From the NCBI GenBank assembly GCA_035528995.1, contig DATKXO010000077.1:1-7077 (forward strand): a stretch of DNA of 7,077 nt, read 5' to 3'. Below the pieces are notes generated by a model. The model was given only the letters and a program-made list of their open reading frames with translations. It ran no database searches and was not told the DNA's origin. Shown piece by piece: positions 1-5,061 of the stretch (position 1 is its first letter; every line of letters starts with the position of its first letter). The translations under genes were made by a program, and so were the position numbers. This stretch comes from DATKXO01 sp035528995 (lineage in GTDB: Bacteria; Planctomycetota; Phycisphaerae; UBA1845).

Positions 1-327
1 CTCCAACTCTTCCTGCATCCCTTCTGCGACTGTGTCCCACGTCTTAAGTCGGCGCACGCCGCGATGCTTGTCGTACCAGCGAATCCACTGCCGGCAGACC
101 TTCATCTCCGCATCTGTCCATGCGGTCTTGGGCCAGCGCTGGTTCAGCCTGTGCGCCAGTATGCACAGGTGACTGTAGGTCGCCGCCATCGAACGTGGTC
201 GAGTTCCTTTGAACCGGGCCGGGTCGTCCCTGCGCCATTGTCGGCGCAGTCTTGCCAGCTCCAGCCGGCACGCCCTGGCCGCGGTCGGAGCGTCAGTGTT
301 GCGGCGCGGACAGTTTAGCTCCGCCAA
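1..327 (-). CDS. Hypothetical protein, possible Myb/SANT-like segment (C-terminus outside window)
   Basis: An open frame of 109 codons runs from a TTG at 327 to the window's left edge with no stop. The only in-frame start after the upstream TGA (at 334-336) is this TTG, so the start is uncertain; an internal ATG at codon 47 is an alternative. The product is basic and Arg-rich. Residues 20-35 look helical. Residues 70-104 (W-T-D-A-E near 70, W81, W84, then W97-D-T-V-A) loosely resemble the tryptophan pattern of a Myb/SANT-like helix-turn-helix, but the spacing is not classical. I do not recognise the family. Codon use and composition look coding, and the other frames here give low-complexity Pro/Arg/Ala products. 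It follows the tail-fibre gene after an 80-base gap, on the same strand. It could be a small phage regulator or DNA-binding protein, or a structural accessory; the sequence does not decide. Confidence 0.55.
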   Translation of the reverse strand, partial: MAELNCPRRNTDAPTAARACRLELARLRRQWRRDDPARFKGTRPRSMAATYSHLCILAHRLNQRWPKTAWTDAEMKVCRQWIRWYDKHRGVRRLKTWDTVAEGMQEELE

Positions 328-407
328 GTCATGTCATTTGGTCTAAGGGCTAGACTGCCGGTTCCGTCCGGCGGCGGCCGCGCCCGCCGTCAGATTTGTA
401 CAGCGTT
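328..407. other. Intergenic gap with three adjacent short inverted repeats
   Basis: Three small stem-loops lie side by side between the fibre gene and the left-edge gene: GTCTA/TAGAC at 341-345/351-355 with a 5-base loop, GCCGG/CCGGC at 357-361/368-372 with a 6-base loop, and CGGCGG/CCGCCG at 372-377/384-389 with a 6-base loop. No T-rich run follows on the minus strand, so this is not a textbook intrinsic terminator. It could attenuate read-through from the tail operon, protect the mRNA 3' end or bind a regulator. Confidence 0.45.
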
Positions 408-956
408 CTATACCGATCCGCAGTAGCAGTACCAGCCGGCTTTGCGGTAGGCGGGGAGGCTACTCGCGCTTGCGTGCTGGTGAGTGGCCAGCGGCGAGCC
501 GCTGAACGCCGGCGCGGGATGGCCATGCCCGCTGGCCGCTACCTGCACCGGCTCCAGCCCCCCCGCCGGGTCGACCGGCTCGGGAGTGTCCTCCGATGCG
601 ACGATCGCGCCGACCGACCCGCTCGGCGTGCCGGCGCTGACCGCGGCGTGCTGGTGAGAGTCGGAGCCGCCGGCGGCGCCGATGTTCGCCTCGGTGTCCG
701 AGCCGCGGACTACCTTGTCCCGCCAGTCGTCGGTGACGTGGCCGTTGTAGATGCCGCCGTCGGCGAAGTACCAGCCGGCCGGGATCTCGGCCCGCGCGTC
801 GAAGAGGCGGTATTCGCCGATGATCCAGAAGCCGGCCGGGGACGGGTAGAGGTAGTCGGACTTGAGCCAACCGTAGTGCGGGTCGGTAGGGTCGAGGATG
901 AGGGAGGGGAACTCGTCCGCGGCCAGATCCCCGAGCGTGATCACCTGGCGCTTCAT
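408..956 (-). CDS. Tail-collar-domain fibre protein (182 aa)
   Basis: Probable short tail fibre or receptor-binding tip protein. The middle of the protein follows the phage tail-collar signature: IPAGWYFADGG at residues 58-68, DWRDKVVRGS at 77-86 and GGSDSHQH at 96-103. Three His-X-His motifs follow (HQH 101-103, HGH 144-146, HQH 159-161), and the C-terminal segment LPAYRKAGWYCYCG (167-180) sits where collar proteins usually carry a P-P-Y-Y-like end. In T4-type fibres, HxH motifs of three chains coordinate metal ions inside the trimer; the same role is inferred here. Residues 1-50 are a short N-terminal region that probably attaches to the baseplate. The ATG at 956 has no Shine-Dalgarno sequence before it. 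The gene follows the gpV-like spike across a 105-base repeat-bearing gap, the usual place for fibre genes. The two Cys in the last five residues (CYCGSV) are unusual. Confidence is high for the collar family and lower for the exact role. Confidence 0.85.
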   Translation of the reverse strand: MKRQVITLGDLAADEFPSLILDPTDPHYGWLKSDYLYPSPAGFWIIGEYRLFDARAEIPAGWYFADGGIYNGHVTDDWRDKVVRGSDTEANIGAAGGSDSHQHAAVSAGTPSGSVGAIVASEDTPEPVDPAGGLEPVQVAASGHGHPAPAFSGSPLATHQHASASSLPAYRKAGWYCYCGSV

Positions 957-973
957 CGGCTGGTCGGGAAAGG

Positions 974-1059
974 GGGACAGTCCCTGTCGGCGGAAAACGA
1001 GGGACAGTCCCTCGGAGCGCCTGCGTCCGACTCGGCGCGGTACAGTCCCTGTTTTCCGC
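974..1059. repeat. REP-like cluster of GGGACAGTCCC palindromes with a long stem
   Basis: This element fills most of the 105-base gap between spike and fibre genes. The palindrome GGGACAGTCCC occurs at 974-984 and 1001-1011, and a third partial copy (ACAGTCCCTG) lies at 1042-1051. The outer arms form a longer inverted repeat: 990-1005 pairs with 1045-1059 over 15 base pairs with one bulged G at 999, leaving a loop of about 39 bases that contains part of one palindrome. The clustered palindromes and arms resemble REP/BIME-type elements, which in many genomes are moved by TnpA_REP (RAYT) transposases; that link is an inference, as no transposase is present here. It could also end or stabilise the upstream transcript. 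Confidence 0.7.
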
Positions 1060-1061
1060 GG

Positions 1062-1739
1062 CTAGCCACCGAGTTTGACCTTCTGGGATTGGGCCGGGGT
1101 GAGGACGAGGACGGGAGGAGGGAGCGGAGGGCCGGAGGGAGCGGCAGGAGCTGCGCAGAGGTGAGTGTGGCTGGCCAGGAGAGACTGAAATGACATGAGA
1201 GCAGTCTGGAGCTGCTCGAAGATGACGGCGGAGAACGAGCTGCCGTTCAGATTGACCGTCGGCGTGCCCAATATCTCGCAGACGCCCTGCGCCGATATCG
1301 TGACCTTCGCCTTCGAGCTGACCGAAACCTCGCCCTCGGCCGACGTGCTCGACTTCGCTGCCCCCGTCACCTCGATGGACCCGTCCTTCTTCACCAGCAC
1401 CTCGGTCCCGCTCTCGTGAACGAAATGAAGCTGCCCGGCCTCGAGCGCCGGCGGCGCGTCTTTGCCGTAGAGCCGCCGGACGACGATCCCGGCGCCGGCG
1501 GCGTTCCAATCGAGGAACTGGATGAGCACCTCATCACCCACGTTCGGCGCGACGACCATTCCGGTGCCGTCACCGGATTGGTCGGTGCCGATCCGCAGCC
1601 AATTCGTCAGTTGCCCGCTGGTCGCGAGCCTGCACCTCACCTGATAGGCCTTCAGGTCGATCTCCTCGATGGTACCGATGGCGGAGGGAACCAGGCCGGC
1701 GAGGGCCTTGCGGATCTCGGAGCGGATGAGGTCGATCAC
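1062..1739 (-). CDS. Baseplate assembly/spike protein, gpV/gp45-like (225 aa)
   Basis: Probable central spike at the tip of the tail tube, sitting under the hub. The N-terminal part (about residues 18-95) has an OB-fold-like pattern with the conserved run VGDEVLIQFLDW and a following V-V-R-R-L-Y-G turn, as in the P2 gpV / Mu gp45 family. The next part (about 110-165) has alternating beta residues with repeated acidic and Gly turns (VLVKKDGSIEVTG, KVTISAQGVCEILG, PTVNLNG), fitting a trimeric beta-helix spike. The C-terminus has SHTH followed by a Pro/Gly-rich GPPLPPP tail, a common ending in this family; HxH binds iron at the tip of P2 gpV. The chosen start is the GTG at 1739, whose GTGA overlaps a short upstream frame. 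A GTG at 1787 would add 16 residues coded by the tandem repeat and unlike the family. There is no Shine-Dalgarno sequence. Confidence 0.85.
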   Translation of the reverse strand: MIDLIRSEIRKALAGLVPSAIGTIEEIDLKAYQVRCRLATSGQLTNWLRIGTDQSGDGTGMVVAPNVGDEVLIQFLDWNAAGAGIVVRRLYGKDAPPALEAGQLHFVHESGTEVLVKKDGSIEVTGAAKSSTSAEGEVSVSSKAKVTISAQGVCEILGTPTVNLNGSSFSAVIFEQLQTALMSFQSLLASHTHLCAAPAAPSGPPLPPPVLVLTPAQSQKVKLGG

Positions 1740-1798
1740 GGGAGGAGCCCCAAACACCGACGAACACGGACGAGCACGGACGAACACGGACAGGTCAC
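1736..1798 (-). other. 20-codon bridging frame between hub and spike genes
   Basis: A GTG at 1798 overlaps the hub stop as GTGA. Its frame runs 20 codons through the 10-bp repeat and ends in a TGA that overlaps the spike GTG (1739), again as GTGA. The encoded peptide (starting VTCPCSSVLVRV) is just the repeat translated and is unlikely to have a function of its own. It could let ribosomes finishing the hub gene re-initiate across the gap and reach the spike gene. It could also be a by-product of repeat insertion into an ancestral GTGA overlap. Confidence 0.35.
1751..1792. repeat. 10-bp tandem repeat CGAACACGGA (about 4 units)
   Basis: Units lie at 1761-1770, 1771-1780 (one change, CGAGCACGGA) and 1781-1790, preceded by a degenerate partial unit at 1752-1760. 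The 10-base period is not a multiple of three, so it is not a coding repeat. It occupies the gap between hub and spike genes and is flanked by TCAC at 1736-1739 and 1795-1798. Repeats of this kind, scattered between genes, are common in some planctomycete-like genomes; that comparison is from memory. Confidence 0.85.
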
Positions 1799-2955
1799 AG
1801 ATCCGCCTCGGTGGTGAGGAGGTTCTCGGTGAGGACCTTGGAGGCGAATTGGATGGTGGTGGCGAAGCGGACCGCGCTGTGCTCGTGGCGCAACCCGACC
1901 ACGTAGTACTTCCCGCCGGTGCGCTCGGCGATCCGGCAGCCGGTGATCTGGATGCAGTCGTTCACCTCCAGCTCTGCGTCCCCGGGCACGAACAGGCTCC
2001 CCGTGATCAGCCCGGCCGAATACTCGCGCAACAGCGCCTCGGCCCGGTTCATGCACTTCTCCTTCGTGTCCAGCGAGTAATCCACGACGGTGATGATCTG
2101 ATAGTTCGCGCTGTTCCGCTGACTCGGCGCGGCCGTGTAACTGATCTCGCCCGGCCGCCGGCCCTGCTGCGTATCGCGCCCGGGCAGGCTCGGCAGCAAC
2201 GACGGCGTCCCGGCGCCCGCCTCCGGCGCTTCCGGCAGCAACTTCGACGTGACCTTATGCCCCTTCTTCGTCTTCGGATCGTAGCCGATAACCATCACCT
2301 TCAGCCCCCGACTCAGCAACTTATCCTGGATAAAGTTCCATTTGCACGGCCTGGCCGCCTCCCCGGTGCCCACGGTCACGCCGGCCAGCCGCTTCGCATC
2401 ATAGCTCCGCTTCGGCGAAGTCGAAAGCTCCCGCTTCCGGAAATGGATTGTCTTATCAGGGCCTACCCAGGCATCGAACCCGTTCCGCTTTGCTAGGCCC
2501 ACCACCGCGATCCAAAGCGACGCCCCGGGCGCGAACAGACTCTGCTCGCTCCAGACCCGGGGCGTCGCCGACAGATCGGTCGGAAACGACACCGAATCCC
2601 CGATCAGCTTCACGATCTGCGAATCTGTCTTCCCAGTGAACCGGTCAATCTGAGCCTGGTCCAGCAACGAGTCGCAGAGCTTGCCCGTGTGGTCGCGCCC
2701 GCGCACGGTCAAAATCTGCGGATTCAGCGGGTTATAGTCCGCGGTATCCACCTGCCCCGCGAATGTGATCGCCCCGGCGAACTCAATGCCCAGCTTCTCC
2801 CCGGCCGAGTCATAGAACAGATCGGTGTACCGCTCGCCCGAGTTCTCAATCTCAAACTCGAATTCGTCGGCCGCAAACCCGATGTTCTTGTCCAGGGTCA
2901 GGTACACATGCTTCGTGATCTCCAAATCGTCCAGCAGAATCGAAACAGGAGTCAC
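1795..2955 (-). CDS. Phage late control D / XkdQ-like baseplate hub protein (386 aa)
   Basis: Probable baseplate hub (P2 gpD, Mu gp44, Bacillus XkdQ; structurally T4 gp27-like), forming a trimer that joins the tail tube to the spike. Residues 20-75 hold the beta strands with the typical 'FEFEIEN...GEKLGIEFAG...FAGQVD' layout. TVRGRDHTGKLCDSLLD (about 87-103) matches the 'V.GRD....L.D' motif of the family. The central part includes GLAKRNGFDAWVG (about 152-164), then WNFIQDKLLSRGLKVMVIGYD, common in hub proteins. The end has GDAELEVNDCIQITG and GGKYYVVGLRHEHS, the usual barrel before the C-terminus. A Pro/Gly-rich loop (about 243-270) looks like a surface insertion. The start is a GTG at 2955 whose GTGA overlaps the methyltransferase stop; the open frame continues upstream to 3219 but only as out-of-frame methyltransferase sequence. 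An AAGGA motif lies six bases before the start. It precedes the spike gene, as in other tail operons. Confidence 0.87.
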   Translation of the reverse strand: MTPVSILLDDLEITKHVYLTLDKNIGFAADEFEFEIENSGERYTDLFYDSAGEKLGIEFAGAITFAGQVDTADYNPLNPQILTVRGRDHTGKLCDSLLDQAQIDRFTGKTDSQIVKLIGDSVSFPTDLSATPRVWSEQSLFAPGASLWIAVVGLAKRNGFDAWVGPDKTIHFRKRELSTSPKRSYDAKRLAGVTVGTGEAARPCKWNFIQDKLLSRGLKVMVIGYDPKTKKGHKVTSKLLPEAPEAGAGTPSLLPSLPGRDTQQGRRPGEISYTAAPSQRNSANYQIITVVDYSLDTKEKCMNRAEALLREYSAGLITGSLFVPGDAELEVNDCIQITGCRIAERTGGKYYVVGLRHEHSAVRFATTIQFASKVLTENLLTTEADL

Positions 2956-3995
2956 GGAGTGTCCTTCGTCCTTTGTCCTTCGTCGGGAACCGCCGCGGCG
3001 ATCCGCTCGGTGGCCAGCTTCACGTACTCCGGGTTCAGCTCGATACCCAGATAGCGGCGGCCGAGCTTTTCGGCAGCCAGGCCGGTGGTGCCGGCACCGA
3101 AGAACGGGTCGAGCACGACACCGTCGCGCGGGCACCCGATCGCCAAGCACCTTTCGGCCAAGTTCGCCGGGAACATCGCGTGGTGCCCGATTTTGCTCGG
3201 CTGGATCGGTATCGTCCAAACGTCTCTCAGATTCCTTGTTCCCCTCGCCGCCAGCTCCTGCCTCCGGGCCGCGTCCCTTTTTGCGCTCGTCCGGCCCGGC
3301 GCGTGCTGTCCGTGCGGCCTGTCGTCCTTCAGCGTGTACTTCGTATCGACTCCCCGCGCGCGCGCTCTCTCTCTCCGTCTCCGCTCGTATTCCGCCGCCG
3401 GCTCCATTGCCGCGCTGCGGTCGTAGTAGTAGTGCCGGCTCTTCGCCAGAAGGAACAGATGCTCATGCGCCCTGGTCGGCCGGTCCAGGCAGCTCTCGAA
3501 CATCGCGTTCGGCTTGTGCCAGATAATGTCCGCGCGCACCGTCCATCCGGACGCCTGTAGCGCGAGCGCCAATCGCCAAGGAATGCCAACCAGGTCTTTT
3601 GGCTTCAGTCCGGGAGCACGTTTGTGTGGATCGTCCTCGCGCGGGGCCCGGTCGCGCCGCCAACTCGCCTGGCTCATCGCCCTGGTCGCCCGTGACGATT
3701 CCGTATGCACTGCCGCCCCGATGAACTTGTCGCTTCGCGGGAATCCCCCGATGTAGCTGTCTCCGATGACCAGCCACAGCGTCCCCGTCTTCTTCAGCAC
3801 TCTCCGCACCTCGCGGAACACGTCGACCAGCTTCCCGACGTACTCCTCCGGCGTCCGCTCCAGCCCGAGCTGCCCGTCCACCCCGTAGTCCCTCAGCCCC
3901 CAATACGGCGGGCTCGTCACGCAGCAGTCGATGGAGTCCGGAGCGAGGGTCGCAAGGACCATCCCAGCGTCGCCTTGCAGTATCGTGCTCGGCAT
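2952..3995 (-). CDS. Beta-class DNA methyltransferase, N4-cytosine/N6-adenine type (347 aa)
   Basis: Site-specific DNA methyltransferase that moves a methyl group from S-adenosylmethionine to an exocyclic amino group. Motif IV, TSPPYW (27-32), comes first. Motif X-like HHAMFPANL (281-289), motif I DPFFGAGTTG (296-305) and motif II-like YLGIELNPEY (315-324) are near the C-terminus. This order (IV first, I last) is the beta class, and SPPY rather than DPPY favours N4-cytosine, though not strictly. Residues about 195-265 are Arg/Lys-rich and probably contain the target recognition domain. No nuclease gene is beside it, so it looks like an orphan enzyme, perhaps protecting phage DNA from host restriction. 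The chosen start is the ATG at 3995, just before the family's usual N-terminus. A GTG at 4046 overlaps the LysM stop (GTGA) and would add 17 residues coded by the repeat (MTSRTVLRPSSFVSGSA). The final ten residues are also repeat-coded. All core motifs are intact. Confidence 0.9.
   Translation of the reverse strand: MPSTILQGDAGMVLATLAPDSIDCCVTSPPYWGLRDYGVDGQLGLERTPEEYVGKLVDVFREVRRVLKKTGTLWLVIGDSYIGGFPRSDKFIGAAVHTESSRATRAMSQASWRRDRAPREDDPHKRAPGLKPKDLVGIPWRLALALQASGWTVRADIIWHKPNAMFESCLDRPTRAHEHLFLLAKSRHYYYDRSAAMEPAAEYERRRRERARARGVDTKYTLKDDRPHGQHAPGRTSAKRDAARRQELAARGTRNLRDVWTIPIQPSKIGHHAMFPANLAERCLAIGCPRDGVVLDPFFGAGTTGLAAEKLGRRYLGIELNPEYVKLATERIAAAVPDEGQRTKDTP
2961..2984. repeat. 7-bp tandem repeat array, downstream flank of methyltransferase gene
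   Basis: Plus-strand GTCCTTC units repeat with a 7-base period over 24 bases (one C-to-T change at 2973 or nearby). On the minus strand it reads GACGAAG-type units and encodes the last residues of the methyltransferase (DEGQRTKDT). It is the inverted partner of the array at 4008-4031, matching it at 23 of 24 positions. Confidence 0.85.
2962..2967 (-). promoter_or_regulatory. Shine-Dalgarno-like GAAGGA supplied by repeat
   Basis: On the minus strand GAAGGA ends six bases before the hub GTG at 2955, a workable spacing. The motif is the last unit of the 7-bp tandem repeat, so here the repeat itself provides the ribosome binding site. The other tail-gene starts in the window have no comparable motif. 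Confidence 0.45.
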
Positions 3996-4007
3996 CGCAG
4001 ACCCCGA

Positions 4008-4031
4008 GACGAAGGACGAAGGACGAAGGAC
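4008..4031. repeat. 7-bp tandem repeat array, upstream flank of methyltransferase gene
   Basis: GACGAAG is repeated three times followed by GAC, a perfect 24-base array on the plus strand. It lies between the two candidate methyltransferase starts, so it is translated only if the GTG at 4046 is used. Its reverse complement matches the array at 2961-2984 with one difference, so the two form inverted flanks 1,071 bases from end to end. Confidence 0.88.
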
Positions 4032-4042
4032 GGTCCGAGACG

Positions 4043-4984
4043 TCACTCCGGAATCACCAGCACGTCCCCGGCCTCAAGCGCCGACGGATCCCACACCCGG
4101 TTTGTCACCGCGATATCTTGCCAGCGGTTCATCGTGCCGTAGAACTTGAGGCTGATGCTCTGTAGCGTATCCTGGCCGCAGACGATGTAGGTCTGGTCTT
4201 TGATCGGCAGCGCGCCGGCGCGCTGAGACATCAGCCCGGCCTCGGTGTGCAGCAGTTGGACGTACTGATAGATGGCCGCCGCCGCATCCTGCACCGGGGA
4301 AAGAGCCACTGACGAAGTGGTTGTGGCAAAGTCGGACCCCGGATTGATGATGGCCAGAGCTGTGACGAGCGCCTTCTCGGCCATGAGCTGGGTCAACGAC
4401 AGGTCGGCGCGGAGGCGGGCGATCAGACCGGCCGGCATCTGGGCCAGGCTCTCGATGCCGACGATGTTGTTCCGGATGCGCGAGACGTAGGCCTCGATAT
4501 CGGAGAGCCGGTTGTAGAGCTTGCCGATGGCGCCCTGCAGATTGAACGCCTTGGCCCGGGCGATGGCCTGGGCCAACCAGTAGTCCATCCGGTCCGGCGC
4601 GGCCAGCTCGGGCGCTTTGATGTAGACGAAATCCGAGGGCGCAGCGTACTGGACGCACTGCACCGTGTACCGGCAGTGCCCATTCCGCAGCCTGGTATAG
4701 TGTGGCGCGGCCACGAGCACCGGCCACGACAGTTGCCCGATGGACAGCAACCACGGCCCGTTCCCATCTCGGCGAACCGCATCCAGCTCGCCGATGGCGG
4801 ATTCCAGCCCGCCGGCGCTGGCGCGGATGATGCCGGTGATGGTGAAGGTGAACGGGCCGGGGCCGAAGTCCTGCAGCACGTCATCGAAGTCCGGGATCTC
4901 GAGGTGGGCCATCTTGTGCGCGCCTTCGAGATCGATCCCATCCGGCAGCGGATCGAACTGGTAGGAGCCGAGCTTACACAGCAT
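4043..4984 (-). CDS. LysM-domain tail/baseplate protein, XkdP-like (313 aa)
   Basis: Probable tail-tube/baseplate connecting protein. The N-terminus (LGSYQFDPLPDGIDLEG, residues 5-21, then EIPDFDDVLQDFGPGPFTFTITG, 29-51) fits the beta-rich tube/initiator-like domain at the start of many LysM tail proteins. Residues 130-260 are mostly helical and Ala-rich. The C-terminus (264-312) is a single LysM domain: QTYIVCGQDTLQSISLKFYG, then a Trp-containing helix and LEAGDVLVIPE. In phage tails (XkdP, T4 gp53) this domain serves assembly of the baseplate rather than binding peptidoglycan in free form, though wall binding during infection is possible. The ATG at 4984 is the first in-frame start after the upstream gene's stop. 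The frame is open beyond it to 5278, but only over the neighbour's coding DNA and a repeat. No Shine-Dalgarno is seen. The stop overlaps a GTG of the methyltransferase frame as GTGA. The XkdP type normally sits directly before the hub gene. Confidence 0.82.
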   Translation of the reverse strand: MLCKLGSYQFDPLPDGIDLEGAHKMAHLEIPDFDDVLQDFGPGPFTFTITGIIRASAGGLESAIGELDAVRRDGNGPWLLSIGQLSWPVLVAAPHYTRLRNGHCRYTVQCVQYAAPSDFVYIKAPELAAPDRMDYWLAQAIARAKAFNLQGAIGKLYNRLSDIEAYVSRIRNNIVGIESLAQMPAGLIARLRADLSLTQLMAEKALVTALAIINPGSDFATTTSSVALSPVQDAAAAIYQYVQLLHTEAGLMSQRAGALPIKDQTYIVCGQDTLQSISLKFYGTMNRWQDIAVTNRVWDPSALEAGDVLVIPE

Positions 4985-4998
4985 TAGGAGGCAAAGAG

Positions 4999-5060
4999 GA
5001 AAGTCCCAAGGGGAAATTCCAAAGTCCGGACTTGTCCATTTCCACTTCTTCCCTTTCCAC
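4999..5060. repeat. Imperfect long palindrome between fibre and LysM genes
   Basis: The 77-base gap is built around a perfect 12-base palindrome, AAGTCCGGACTT, at 5022-5033. After four mismatched positions on each side the arms pair again (5012-5017 with 5038-5043, then 5008-5010 with 5045-5047). The outer part holds a 9-base direct repeat, TTTCCACTT, at 5039-5047 and 5054-5062. The structure could act as a terminator or processing site between two operon genes, or be a remnant of a small palindromic repeat element. No T-run follows the hairpin on the minus strand. Confidence 0.6.
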
Positions 5061-5061
5061 T

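Noticed and set aside
44..271. Alternative minus-strand frame at the left edge
   Set aside because: It competes with the 1-327 frame, whose residue composition and helical pattern look more like a protein; the alternative looks low-information.
328..407. Intrinsic terminator
   Set aside because: Stems are short and there is no T-run after any of them on the transcribed strand, so I list them only as inverted repeats.
396..1193. Long plus-strand open frame opposite the fibre gene
   Set aside because: It is the high-GC complement of the collar fibre and the repeat cluster; its product is low-complexity Arg/Gly/Val sequence.
460..1509. Minus-strand frame spanning spike and fibre in another phase
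   Set aside because: It crosses the repeat gap and encodes an Arg-rich product; the spike and fibre frames explain the same DNA.
1751..1792. CRISPR array
   Set aside because: Units are only 10 bases with no spacers, so this is a simple tandem repeat; the 7-bp arrays fail for the same reason.
1669..2496. Long plus-strand open frame antisense to spike and hub
   Set aside because: Its translation is Arg/Pro/Gly-rich without domain features, and both minus-strand genes opposite have clear family motifs.
2956..3219. N-terminal extension of the hub gene
   Set aside because: The extra 88 codons are out-of-frame methyltransferase sequence, and the GTG at 2955 fits the family start.
2825..3526. Plus-strand open frame opposite methyltransferase and hub
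   Set aside because: Ser/Arg/Pro-rich product with no recognisable motif, while the minus-strand frame holds all methyltransferase motifs.
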